From: Streptomyces lunaelactis
Lineage (GTDB): Bacteria > Actinomycetota > Actinomycetes > Streptomycetales > Streptomycetaceae
Length of the DNA stretch: 64,000 nucleotides
Direction of reading: 5' to 3'
NCBI RefSeq assembly: GCF_003054555.1
Contig: NZ_CP026304.1
Span: forward strand, 5,332,001 to 5,396,000
Below, piece by piece: positions 42,853-49,742 of this stretch. The position numbers and the translations under genes are program-made. The notes under the pieces are model-generated. The model saw only the letters and a program-made list of their open reading frames with translations. It was not told the origin of the DNA and made no database searches. How positions within the stretch are numbered: position 1 is the first letter of the stretch; every line of letters begins with the position of its first letter.

Positions 42853-43422
42853 CTACGGTGCGATCCCGACCCTGGGAATCGTCGGGGTCGGCCCCTGAGG
42901 GGCCTCCTCCCGCAGGTTGGCCCCGTGCCGGCGCCGGGTGGAGCCCGCCGCCGCGCGCTGCCGCCTGCGGCGCAGCCGGGCCCGGCCGGCGGGCACGAGG
43001 AACAGATGGGCCAGCGCCACCCCCGCCGTGTTCAGCAGCAGGGAGTCCACGTCGACGACCTGTCCGGGCACCCCGGTCTGCAGCAGCTCGATGCCGAGCG
43101 ACAGGAGTGCCCCGGCCGCGACCGTACGGGCCAGTGACGCCAGCGGGGAGACGCTGAGCCGGCCGCCCGCCATCGGCAGCAGTACGCCGAGCGGGGCCAG
43201 CAGCAGGAGTCCTTCGCCGATCCGGTGCGCGGCCACCACCGGGCCCATGGCCAGATCGGCCTTGATGCCGGCCAGCGGCTCGAGATTGGCGGCGGTCACC
43301 CACAGCACGTCGATCGGGCGCAGCGTCAGCCATGCCACGAGCAGCAGATGCGCGACGAGGAGGATGACCCCCGCCGCGCGGAAGTGGATGGCGGCACTGC
43401 CTGCCGGACCTTGACGCTGCAC
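42853..43422 (-). CDS. VanZ-family membrane protein
   Basis: GTG 43422 gives 189 residues; TTG 43431 is possible, and an open frame continues upstream. Four hydrophobic segments are visible (AAGVILLVAHLLLVAWLTLRPIDVLWV, AHRIGEGLLLLAPLGVLLPMAGG, LARTVAAGALLSLGIELLQTGVPGQVVDVDSLLLNTAGVALAHLFLV). The G-IELLQ...R/Q-VVDVDSLLLNT pattern is characteristic of VanZ-like proteins, some linked to glycopeptide tolerance. The C-terminus is basic. It lies 45 bp after the AfsQ-linked lipoprotein stop and may be cotranscribed. Confidence 0.87.
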   Translation of the reverse strand: MQRQGPAGSAAIHFRAAGVILLVAHLLLVAWLTLRPIDVLWVTAANLEPLAGIKADLAMGPVVAAHRIGEGLLLLAPLGVLLPMAGGRLSVSPLASLARTVAAGALLSLGIELLQTGVPGQVVDVDSLLLNTAGVALAHLFLVPAGRARLRRRRQRAAAGSTRRRHGANLREEAPQGPTPTIPRVGIAP

Positions 43423-43466
43423 GCCCCCCAAGACGCACGCTTCGCCGGGATCGGTTCCGCGTGCTT

Positions 43467-44186
43467 CTAAGAGGAAGCGGGAGAGGCTCCCGAACCAGGT
43501 CCCGAACCAGGTCCCGAACCGGGTCCCGAACCGGCTCCGGAAGCGGTGGGCGAGGGGAGCGCGCCGAGCGTCGGTACGGCCTCCTCGGGCCGCTCCTTGG
43601 TCCCCGCGGAGCACTGGTACCCCCGGGGCGCGTACTTCCCGGGCCCGCCCAGCAGCACCGAACCGTCCGTGGCGGCCGCCACGCTCTCCGCGAACGTGCA
43701 GACGATCTGGGCCAGCGCCGACGCCGGCAGATCCTCCGGCTGGCGGCTGAGGCGCAGAGTGCCCGCGGGATCGCCCTCGCGCGCCCCGCTCAGGACCAGC
43801 GGCCCGCGTACGTACGTCGCGAAGCCGGCCTCCTGCTCAGGGTCCGAAGGCGCCTCGATGAGCTGGTCCAAAAGCGCCTGCGCGAACCGCAGGCGGCTGC
43901 CTGTGGCCTTCTGCTCGGGGATCTCCGCCGTACGGTCCACGGACTCCAGCTGCGAGGCGCAGACCAGGTAGACGCGGACCGGGACGCCCTGCTGCTGCGC
44001 CTGGGGGGTGACGCTGCCCCCGGACACTTCGCAGGGCACCCGGGAGGGCGCCGGTCCCGCGTCGACCGGTACCTGGGTGCTCCTGATCCCGCAGCCGCCG
44101 ATCAGGGCGGTGCTCGCGAGTGCGGCGAGTGCGGCGAGTGCGGCCAGTGCGGCCGCCGGCCGCCGGGTACGGCCCTTCGGCGTCAC
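43467..44186 (-). CDS. GerMN-type lipoprotein encoded with the AfsQ system
   Basis: GTG 44186 overlaps the afsQ2 stop (GTGA). The 239-residue protein has an Ala-rich signal peptide with lipobox (LIGGCG). The body (VRVYLVCASQLESVDRTAEIPEQKATGSRLRFAQALLDQLIEAPSDPEQEAGFATYV... LRLSRQPEDLPASALAQIVCTFAES) resembles the GerM/spore-germination domain found in sensor-linked lipoproteins. It ends in a flexible (GSGP)n tail encoded by a 12-bp tandem repeat. By position it could modulate the AfsQ2 kinase outside the membrane. Confidence 0.88.
   Translation of the reverse strand: MTPKGRTRRPAAALAALAALAALASTALIGGCGIRSTQVPVDAGPAPSRVPCEVSGGSVTPQAQQQGVPVRVYLVCASQLESVDRTAEIPEQKATGSRLRFAQALLDQLIEAPSDPEQEAGFATYVRGPLVLSGAREGDPAGTLRLSRQPEDLPASALAQIVCTFAESVAAATDGSVLLGGPGKYAPRGYQCSAGTKERPEEAVPTLGALPSPTASGAGSGPGSGPGSGPGSGASPASS
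43489..43536 (-). repeat. 12-bp tandem repeat encoding Gly-Ser-Gly-Pro units
   Basis: Four consecutive copies of CCCGAACCAGGT or a close variant at 43489, 43501, 43513 and 43525 encode the C-terminal tail of the lipoprotein. Confidence 0.9.
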
Positions 44187-45757
44187 AGCGCCCCTCCCTC
44201 TCCCCGGTCGGGATCCTGCCCGGCGACACCGTCCACGTCGCTGTCGGCGTCCGCGTCGCCGTGCCCGTCGCAGTCCTTCAGCGACGAGACGTCCCGGGGC
44301 AGCCGCAGTACGAACACCGCGCCGTCGCCGTCGGCGGAGTTGGCCGCGGTGATGTCGCCGCCGTGGATATGGGCGTTCTCCATCGCGATCGACAGCCCCA
44401 GACCACTGCCCTCGGAGCGCGGCCGTGAGGCGCTCGCCTTGTAGAAGCGGTCGAAGACATGCGGCAGTACGTCCTCGGGGATGCCGGGCCCGTGGTCCCG
44501 TACCTCGATCACCAGCTCGTGGTCGAGGGTCCGCACCGACACCCGTACCGGCGAACCGCCGTGCTTGAGGGCGTTGCCGATCAGATTCGCCAGGATCACA
44601 TCGAGCCGGCGCGGATCGAGCTGCGCCATGATCCCGCGCTCGGCGTCCAGATCCACCGCGTCCAGCCAGGCGCGTGCGTCGATGCAGGCGGTGACCTGGT
44701 CGGCGACGTCGACCGTGTCCAGTACGAGCCGGGCCGTGCCCGCGTCGAAGCGGGTGACCTCCATCAGGTTCTCCACCAGATCGCCGAGCCGCCGGGTCTC
44801 GCTCACCACCAGGTTCACGGCGGGCGCGATCATCGGGTCGAAGCTGTCGGCCTCGTCCTCGAGCACCTCGGTGACGGCGGTGAGCGCGGTCAGCGGGGTG
44901 CGCAGCTCGTGCGACATGTCGGCGACGAAGCGGCGGCTGGACTCCTCCCGCGCGCTCATGTCCGCGACCTTCTTCTCCAGCGACTCCGCGGTCTTGTTGA
45001 ACGTCCTTGCCAGCTCGGCGAGTTCGTCCGTACCCGAGACGCGCAGCCGGGTGTCGAGCTTCCCCTCGCCGAGCCGCCGCGCCGCCTCGCCGAGCCGGTG
45101 CACGGGCTTGAGCACGGTCGTGGCGGCGGCCTGCGCGAGCAGCGCGGAGCCGACGAGGGCCAGGGCGGTGGCGATCGCCAGCGACCAGGCGAGCGAGTTG
45201 AGGTCCTGACGCTCCTGGTCCAGCGACTTGAAGAGATAGCCGGTCGGACCGCCTCCGACGATCCTGGTGCCGCCGACGAGATAGGGCTTGCTGCCGCGCT
45301 GGGTGCGCTGCCAGTAGAGGTGGTACGGAACGGAGTTGCCGGCGCCGACGCCCTGTCGCTCGTTCACCGCCTCCCGCAGGGACCGGGGCACGTCGTCGAG
45401 CGTGAAGTGGTCCGGGTCGGAGGTGCCGACGATCGGCTTGCCCTCGGCGCGTTCGCCGATGAGCAGCACGTCGTAGCCCGCGCTGCCGCCCGCCATCTGT
45501 TCGGCGGCCTTCTGCAGCTCGCCCGGCGTCGGCCGCAGCGGCAGGGCGGCCGCGCGGTTCTGCATCTCCTGCCGGAAGTCCCCCAGCGCGGCGTCCTGGG
45601 TGCGGGTCAGCACGGCTTCGCGGTTGAGCCAGTACGCGATGCCCGACGCGGACACGGCGGCGGTCAGCGCGACGAGCGCGAAGACCACGACGAGGCGGAG
45701 CCTCAGGCTCGTCCAGCGGAGTCCGGCGAGTAGCGCGCGCTTGGCGGCGTCGCTCAC
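44183..45757 (-). CDS. afsQ2: Sensor histidine kinase AfsQ2
   Basis: GTG 45757 gives 524 residues. Two membrane helices flank an extracellular domain (RLVVVFALVALTAAVSASGIAYWL near the N-terminus and LAWSLAIATALALVGSALLAQAAAT). Then come a HAMP segment, HisKA with FVADMSHELRTPLTALTAVTEVL (phospho-His), and HATPase_c (NLIGNALKHGG, VRDHGPGIPEDVLPHVFDRFYKA, GSGLGLSIAMENA). It is downstream of the response regulator and translationally linked to the lipoprotein gene. In S. coelicolor this pair controls antibiotic production and nitrogen metabolism, especially on glutamate medium. Confidence 0.95.
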   Translation of the reverse strand: MSDAAKRALLAGLRWTSLRLRLVVVFALVALTAAVSASGIAYWLNREAVLTRTQDAALGDFRQEMQNRAAALPLRPTPGELQKAAEQMAGGSAGYDVLLIGERAEGKPIVGTSDPDHFTLDDVPRSLREAVNERQGVGAGNSVPYHLYWQRTQRGSKPYLVGGTRIVGGGPTGYLFKSLDQERQDLNSLAWSLAIATALALVGSALLAQAAATTVLKPVHRLGEAARRLGEGKLDTRLRVSGTDELAELARTFNKTAESLEKKVADMSAREESSRRFVADMSHELRTPLTALTAVTEVLEDEADSFDPMIAPAVNLVVSETRRLGDLVENLMEVTRFDAGTARLVLDTVDVADQVTACIDARAWLDAVDLDAERGIMAQLDPRRLDVILANLIGNALKHGGSPVRVSVRTLDHELVIEVRDHGPGIPEDVLPHVFDRFYKASASRPRSEGSGLGLSIAMENAHIHGGDITAANSADGDGAVFVLRLPRDVSSLKDCDGHGDADADSDVDGVAGQDPDRGEGGAL

Positions 45758-45797
45758 CTAGGGATTCCGTTCGTGGGGGTCACGGCGCGCGCTTCGC

Positions 45798-46475
45798 TCA
45801 CTGCGGGACGTCCAGGCGGTAGCCCACGCCACGCACCGTACGGATCAGGGTCGGCGAGGACGGCACGTCCTCGACCTTCGCCCGCAGCCGCTGCACGCAC
45901 GCGTCCACCAGACGCGAGTCACCGAGGTAGTCGTGCTCCCACACCAGCCGCAGCAGCTGCTGCCGCGACAGGGCCTGTCCGGGCCGGCGGCTCAGCTCGA
46001 GCAGCAGCCGCAGCTCGGTGGGCGTGAGCTGCAGGTCCTCGCCGTTCTTGGTGACCGTCATCGCGGAGCGGTCGATCACCAGTGAGCCGAAGGTCGCGGA
46101 GTCGGTGGACTCCCGCTCGCCGCGCCGCAGCACGGCGCGGATACGGGCGTCCAGCACACGGCCCTGGACGGGCTTGACGACATAGTCGTCCGCGCCCGAC
46201 TCGAGACCCACGACCACATCGATGTCATCGCTGCGTGCGGTCAGCAGGATGATCGGCAGCTGGTCGGTGCGCCGGATGCGCCGGCACACCTCGAAACCGT
46301 CGATCCCGGGCAGCATCACATCCAGCACGATCAGGTCCGGCCGCTGCTCGCGCAGCAGTTTCAGGCCGTCCTCGCCCGTCGCCGCGGTGGCCACTCGGTG
46401 GCCCTGGCGTGACAGGGAGAGTTCGAGGGCCGTGCGGATGGCGTCGTCGTCCTCGATCAGCAACAGGAAAGGCAC
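45798..46475 (-). CDS. afsQ1: OmpR-family response regulator AfsQ1
   Basis: GTG 46475 gives 225 residues (MPFLLLIEDDDAIRTALELSLSRQG); ATG 46484 is the alternative. CAGAAT lies 7 nt before GTG 46475, which favours it as a leaderless start. The receiver domain has IEDDD, LIVLDVMLPGIDGFEV (phospho-Asp), LLTARSD and YVVKPV. The winged-helix output domain has VTKNGEDLQLTPTELRLLLELSRRPGQALSRQQLLRLVWEHDYLGDSRLVDACVQRLRAKVE. It is divergent from sigQ, with an AfsQ1-type box between them. Confidence 0.96.
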   Translation of the reverse strand: MPFLLLIEDDDAIRTALELSLSRQGHRVATAATGEDGLKLLREQRPDLIVLDVMLPGIDGFEVCRRIRRTDQLPIILLTARSDDIDVVVGLESGADDYVVKPVQGRVLDARIRAVLRRGERESTDSATFGSLVIDRSAMTVTKNGEDLQLTPTELRLLLELSRRPGQALSRQQLLRLVWEHDYLGDSRLVDACVQRLRAKVEDVPSSPTLIRTVRGVGYRLDVPQ

Positions 46476-46482
46476 GGAGGTC

Positions 46483-46488
46483 ATTCTG
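46483..46488 (-). promoter_or_regulatory. -10 element of afsQ1
   Basis: CAGAAT on the minus strand ends 7 nt before GTG 46475 and decides the shorter start. Confidence 0.5.
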
Positions 46489-46623
46489 GCCCATGGGGGA
46501 CGTCCAGTTCGACAGTTGGTGGGCAACCACACGACTCCTCCCCTTGTGACAGGCCGTGCAAGCCCTTTCCCAACTGCCCGCGGACCGTCTGCCGGACGGC
46601 ACTTGGAGTGGCCACCGGGCCCT

Positions 46624-46639
46624 GTGACAGGTCTGTGAC
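46624..46639. promoter_or_regulatory. AfsQ1-type binding box in the afsQ1-sigQ gap
   Basis: GTGAC-AGGTCT-GTGAC fits the published AfsQ1 pattern GTnAC-N6-GTnAC. It lies 85 bp before the sigQ start. A weaker GTGAC with a nearby GTGCA occurs at 46546-46560. Confidence 0.75.
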
Positions 46640-46724
46640 AGTCGACGGACACCGCGATGAAACTGCCCGGGCAAGCTTCTTGGCACACGGACAGAAACAG
46701 ACTCCATTCGACGGGGGGCGCGAG

Positions 46725-47483
46725 ATGAACGCACTGCACAGCACCAACCCAAGCGCAGTTGTCACGCGTCTCCACGACGTCGTGAGGAGCACCGAGAAGT
46801 CCGGCGCGGTGAACGGGCGGGGGTGCGTTCGCAGCGCCGGGCGTCAGCACAAGCCGTCGTCCGCGGAGCAAGGGCGCAAGCCCTACATGACGGTGGTTGA
46901 CGCGACCGTGGGGGGCGGCGGAGCGGCGTACGGGGAGGCATCGGGGGATCGGACGAGCCTGTCGGAGGCGGAGTTCACCGCCTACGTGCAGGAGCGCCGC
47001 GCCTCTCTGTACGCGACCGCCTACCACCTGACCGGTGACCGTTTCGAGGCGGAGGACCTGCTGCAGAGCGCGCTCTTCTCGACCTACCGGGCGTGGGACA
47101 GGATCAGCGACAAGGCGGCGGTCGGGGGCTACCTGCGCCGCACGATGACGAATCTGCACATCAGCGCCTGGCGCCGGCGCAAGCTCAACGAGTACCCGAC
47201 GGAGGAGCTGCCGGAGACGGCGAGCGACACCGACGCGATGCGGGGTACGGAGCTGCGCGCGGTGCTCTGGCAGGCGCTGGCCAGGCTGCCCGAGCTCCAG
47301 CGGACGATGCTGGTTCTGCGTTACTACGAGGGCCGCACGGACCCGGAGATCGCGGAGATCCTGGACATCAGTGTCGGCACGGTGAAGTCGAGCATCTGGC
47401 GGTCACTCCGCCGGCTGCGCGAGGACGAGGTCCTCAGCTTCGGCCGTGACGAGGAAGAGTCCTTCGGCGAGCTGGTGGCCTGA
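46725..47483 (+). CDS. sigQ: ECF-type sigma factor SigQ
   Basis: ATG 46725 follows a G-rich ribosome site (GGGGGGCGCGAG) and gives 252 residues, with an unusual low-similarity N-terminal stretch of about 85 residues. Region 2 is FTAYVQERRASLYATAYHLTGDRFEAEDLLQSALFSTYRAWDRISDKAAVGGYLRRTMTNLHISAWRRR. Region 4 is LWQALARLPELQRTMLVLRYYEGRTDPEIAEILDISVGTVKSSIWRSLRRLRED. Placement divergent from afsQ1-afsQ2 matches S. coelicolor sigQ, which is under AfsQ1 control. A second possible start in the same frame is ATG 46887. Confidence 0.93.
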   Translation: MNALHSTNPSAVVTRLHDVVRSTEKSGAVNGRGCVRSAGRQHKPSSAEQGRKPYMTVVDATVGGGGAAYGEASGDRTSLSEAEFTAYVQERRASLYATAYHLTGDRFEAEDLLQSALFSTYRAWDRISDKAAVGGYLRRTMTNLHISAWRRRKLNEYPTEELPETASDTDAMRGTELRAVLWQALARLPELQRTMLVLRYYEGRTDPEIAEILDISVGTVKSSIWRSLRRLREDEVLSFGRDEEESFGELVA

Positions 47484-47550
47484 AGGTGTAGGGGGGAACG
47501 GGGCCGCTGTTTCGGGGGAGACGGCGGGATCGGGGGATCACGGGGGAAAC

Positions 47551-47599
47551 GCGGGACCGGACAGGCCGGGGGGTCTTGTCCGGTCCCGCGCTGTTTTTT
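47551..47599 (+). terminator. Rho-independent terminator after sigQ
   Basis: GCGGGACCGGACA (47551-47563) pairs with TGTCCGGTCCCGC (47577-47589) and is followed by a T6 run (47594-47599), one of the few classical T-tracted terminators in the window. Confidence 0.88.
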
Positions 47600-47621
47600 G
47601 CGCCTGAACCGGCGCCGCTCT
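47597..47621. repeat. Copy 2 of the 25-bp terminator-linked repeat
   Basis: Identical to 12360-12384 over 25 bp (core GCGCCTGAACCGGCGCC). It begins in the T run of the sigQ terminator and lies between convergent genes. Confidence 0.7.
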
Positions 47622-47623
47622 TG

Positions 47624-48262
47624 CTACGCCGGTGTGCGCGAGGCCGGGGTGCGGCAGCGGCCCGCCGCTGCCGCGGCCAGGCGGCCCAGTGCCTCCGCCT
47701 TGCCGCACGGGTGCGCGCCCAAGTCCGTCTGGCGGGCCACGATGCCCCGTTCCGCGCGCATCAGGCGCCAGCCGCGGCGGACCAGGAAGCCCACCGACTT
47801 GCGGCCCTCGCGCAGATCCCGGGCCAGCCGGCGGCGGAACGTCGTCGACGGGCGGCCGCGCAGGCACAGCGCGTCCGCCAGTACGCCCAGTTCCCGGCAC
47901 CGCCCCACGATGTCCGCCGCGAAAATGCCCTCGGCCACGAACAGCGGCGTGCGGGCGATGTCCAGCGCCTCCCGGTCCACGCGCGCGCTGGTAGCGATGT
48001 CGTACACAGGGACCGTCGTACGTCCCGAGCGGCACAGCTCCACGATCGCCTCGACCGCCGCATCCGCGTCCCACGACAGCGGAGAGTCCCAGTCGATGTC
48101 CGTACTGCCCGTGACCAGCGGAAGCGTCGGGTCGTCGCCCTCTTTGTAGAAGTCGTCCAGGCGCAGCACGGGCAGACCGCTGCGTGCGGCGAGGGACGAC
48201 TTTCCGGAACCTGAGGGGCCCGCGAGCAGCACAACACGGGTCGGTATGGGGGAAGAGCTCAC
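47624..48262 (-). CDS. Uridine kinase-family P-loop kinase
   Basis: GTG 48262 gives 212 residues (SSSPIPTRVVLLAGPSGSGKSSLAARSGLPVLRLDDFYKEGDDPTLP). GPSGSGKSS is the Walker A motif, and DDFYKEGD and DWDSPLSWD are typical of uridine/cytidine kinase-like proteins. ALDIARTPLFVAEGIFAADIV holds the Walker B-like acidic site. A helical, basic C-terminus (RGWRLMRAERGIVARQ) follows. It probably phosphorylates uridine (or a similar nucleoside) to UMP. It has no regulon palindrome upstream. The longer frame to ATG 48331 is possible but less supported. Confidence 0.88.
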   Translation of the reverse strand: MSSSPIPTRVVLLAGPSGSGKSSLAARSGLPVLRLDDFYKEGDDPTLPLVTGSTDIDWDSPLSWDADAAVEAIVELCRSGRTTVPVYDIATSARVDREALDIARTPLFVAEGIFAADIVGRCRELGVLADALCLRGRPSTTFRRRLARDLREGRKSVGFLVRRGWRLMRAERGIVARQTDLGAHPCGKAEALGRLAAAAAGRCRTPASRTPA

Positions 48263-48382
48263 GGGACACCAGTGTGAGGCATTGACCCGTGGAGGGGACC
48301 CATCGGAGCGGGGGTTGGTATTGAGCATCACACCTCAACTACGCTGCGTACTCGTCCGATTACTCATTCAGGCAGGAATCCC

Positions 48383-48775
48383 ATGGCACGTCACACAGCT
48401 CCCCAGTCCCGGCGGCCCGCCCTGCTGCGTGCAGGTCTCACCGTCGCGGCGGTCGCCGCCGCCCTCGGCGCGGGCGAGGCGGCCGCCCATGCGGCACCGA
48501 CGGCACCTGTGGGCCCCGACACGCTCGGCGCGGGCCCGGCCCAGGGGCTGACCGGCCCCGTCACCAACTCCGTGACCGGCGTCGGGCAGCTCAAGAGCCT
48601 CCAGCTCAACCCGCTGGCCAAGACCGGCGTCGACCCGCTCACCAACGGCGTCGCCACCCAGGTCGCCGACTTCAAGCCGGTCTCCACCGAGGCGGCCACC
48701 GGGCCCCTCGCGGACGGCGCGGCGCTCAAGGACCTTCCGGTGGTGGGCGGCGTCTCGGGCGGGCTGCCGCTCTGA
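48383..48775 (+). CDS. Small secreted protein, Gly/Pro/Leu-rich
   Basis: ATG 48383 follows AGGAA and gives 130 residues. The signal peptide has basic residues, ALLRAGLTVAAVAAALGAGEAAAHAAP, then a mature protein with TDPLTNGV- and GPxxN-like segments (TGVDPLTNGVATQVADFKPVSTEAATGPLADGAALKDLPVVGGVSGGLPL). It lacks Cys, so it is not a chaplin of the usual sort. It resembles the protein at 41179-41601 in composition and its Leu-Pro/Gly ending. The function is unknown. Confidence 0.82.
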   Translation: MARHTAPQSRRPALLRAGLTVAAVAAALGAGEAAAHAAPTAPVGPDTLGAGPAQGLTGPVTNSVTGVGQLKSLQLNPLAKTGVDPLTNGVATQVADFKPVSTEAATGPLADGAALKDLPVVGGVSGGLPL

Positions 48776-48783
48776 GACGGAAG

Positions 48784-48819
48784 GAGCCCCCTGCCGCCGG
48801 ACGGGACGGCAGGGGGCTC
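48784..48819. terminator. Bidirectional terminator between convergent genes
   Basis: GAGCCCCCTGCCG (48784-48796) and CGGCAGGGGGCTC (48807-48819) form a perfect 13-bp stem with a 10-nt loop. Confidence 0.82.
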
Positions 48820-48857
48820 GGTCAGGGGGTGCGCCGATCAGGGCGCCGGTCGATACG

Positions 48858-49742
48858 TCAGTACGCCGAACCGGACGCGCCCAGTGAACCCGTCGGGTGC
48901 CAGACCGTCTTCGTCTCCAGGAACGCTGTCAGGCGCTTCGTCCCGGGGTCGGCCGCGTAATCCACAGGCTGTGGACGGAGAACGCGCTTCATGTTGTCCG
49001 CCGCCGCGATCTCCAGCTCCTTCGCCAGGACCTCGTCGGCCCCGGTGAGGTCGATCGCGTTGACGTCCTGGTGCGACGCCAGCGGGGCCGCGATCTCGGC
49101 CGTACGGCCCGACAGGACGTTGACCACGCCGCCGGGGAGGTCCGAGGTCGCCAGCACCTCGCCGAGCGAGAGCGCGGGCAGCGGGGACTTCTCCGAAGCG
49201 ATCACGACGGCCGTGTTGCCCGTCGCGATTACCGGGGCGAGCACCGAGACCAGCCCCAGGAACGACGACTCCTGCGGCGCGACGATCGTCACGACGCCCG
49301 TCGGCTCGGGAGTGGAAAGGTTGAAGAACGGGCCCGCGACCGGGTTCGCCCCGCCCACGATCTGGCCGATCTTGTCCGTCCAGCCCGCGTACCACACCCA
49401 GCGGTCGATCGCCGCGTCCACGACGGCCGCGGCCTTCGACTTGGACAGGCCATCCGCGGCAGCGACCTCGGCGGTGAACTGCTCGCGCCGGCCCTCCAGC
49501 ATCTCCGCGATGCGGTACAGGATCTGGCCCCGGTTGTACGCGGTCGCGCCCGACCAGCCGCCGAACGCCTTCCGCGCCGCGACGACCGCGTCGCGCGCGT
49601 CCTTGCGGGAGGAGAGAGGGGCGTTGGCGAGCCACCTGTCCTTGGAGTCCGTCACCTCGTACACCCGGCCGCTCTCGCTGCGGGGGAACTTGCCCCCGAC
49701 GTACAGCTTGTAGGTCTTGAAGACGCTCAGCCGATCAGACAT
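48858..49742 (-). CDS. Truncated aldehyde dehydrogenase-like protein lacking the catalytic Cys
   Basis: The 294-residue protein begins within the last codons of the preceding ALDH (8-bp overlap). The cofactor-binding half is recognisable (YKLYVGGKFPRSESGRVYEV, AAVVDAAIDRWVWYAGWTDKIGQIVGGANPVAGPFFNLSTPEPTGVVTIVAPQESSFLGLVSVLAPVIATGNTAVVIASEKSPLPALSLGEVLATSDLPGGVVNVLSG). The second half is reduced to AADNMKRVLRPQPVDYAADPGTKRL. Neither the ELGGK-type Glu nor the GQxC catalytic Cys is present. It probably has a structural or regulatory role with the full-length ALDH. The close coupling argues against a decayed gene. Confidence 0.88.
   Translation of the reverse strand: MSDRLSVFKTYKLYVGGKFPRSESGRVYEVTDSKDRWLANAPLSSRKDARDAVVAARKAFGGWSGATAYNRGQILYRIAEMLEGRREQFTAEVAAADGLSKSKAAAVVDAAIDRWVWYAGWTDKIGQIVGGANPVAGPFFNLSTPEPTGVVTIVAPQESSFLGLVSVLAPVIATGNTAVVIASEKSPLPALSLGEVLATSDLPGGVVNVLSGRTAEIAAPLASHQDVNAIDLTGADEVLAKELEIAAADNMKRVLRPQPVDYAADPGTKRLTAFLETKTVWHPTGSLGASGSAY

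Noticed and set aside
48858..49742. Truncated ALDH considered as a pseudogene
   Set aside because: The frame is intact, the start overlaps the upstream gene in a coupled way, and the shortened C-terminal part is not interrupted by frameshifts or stops.
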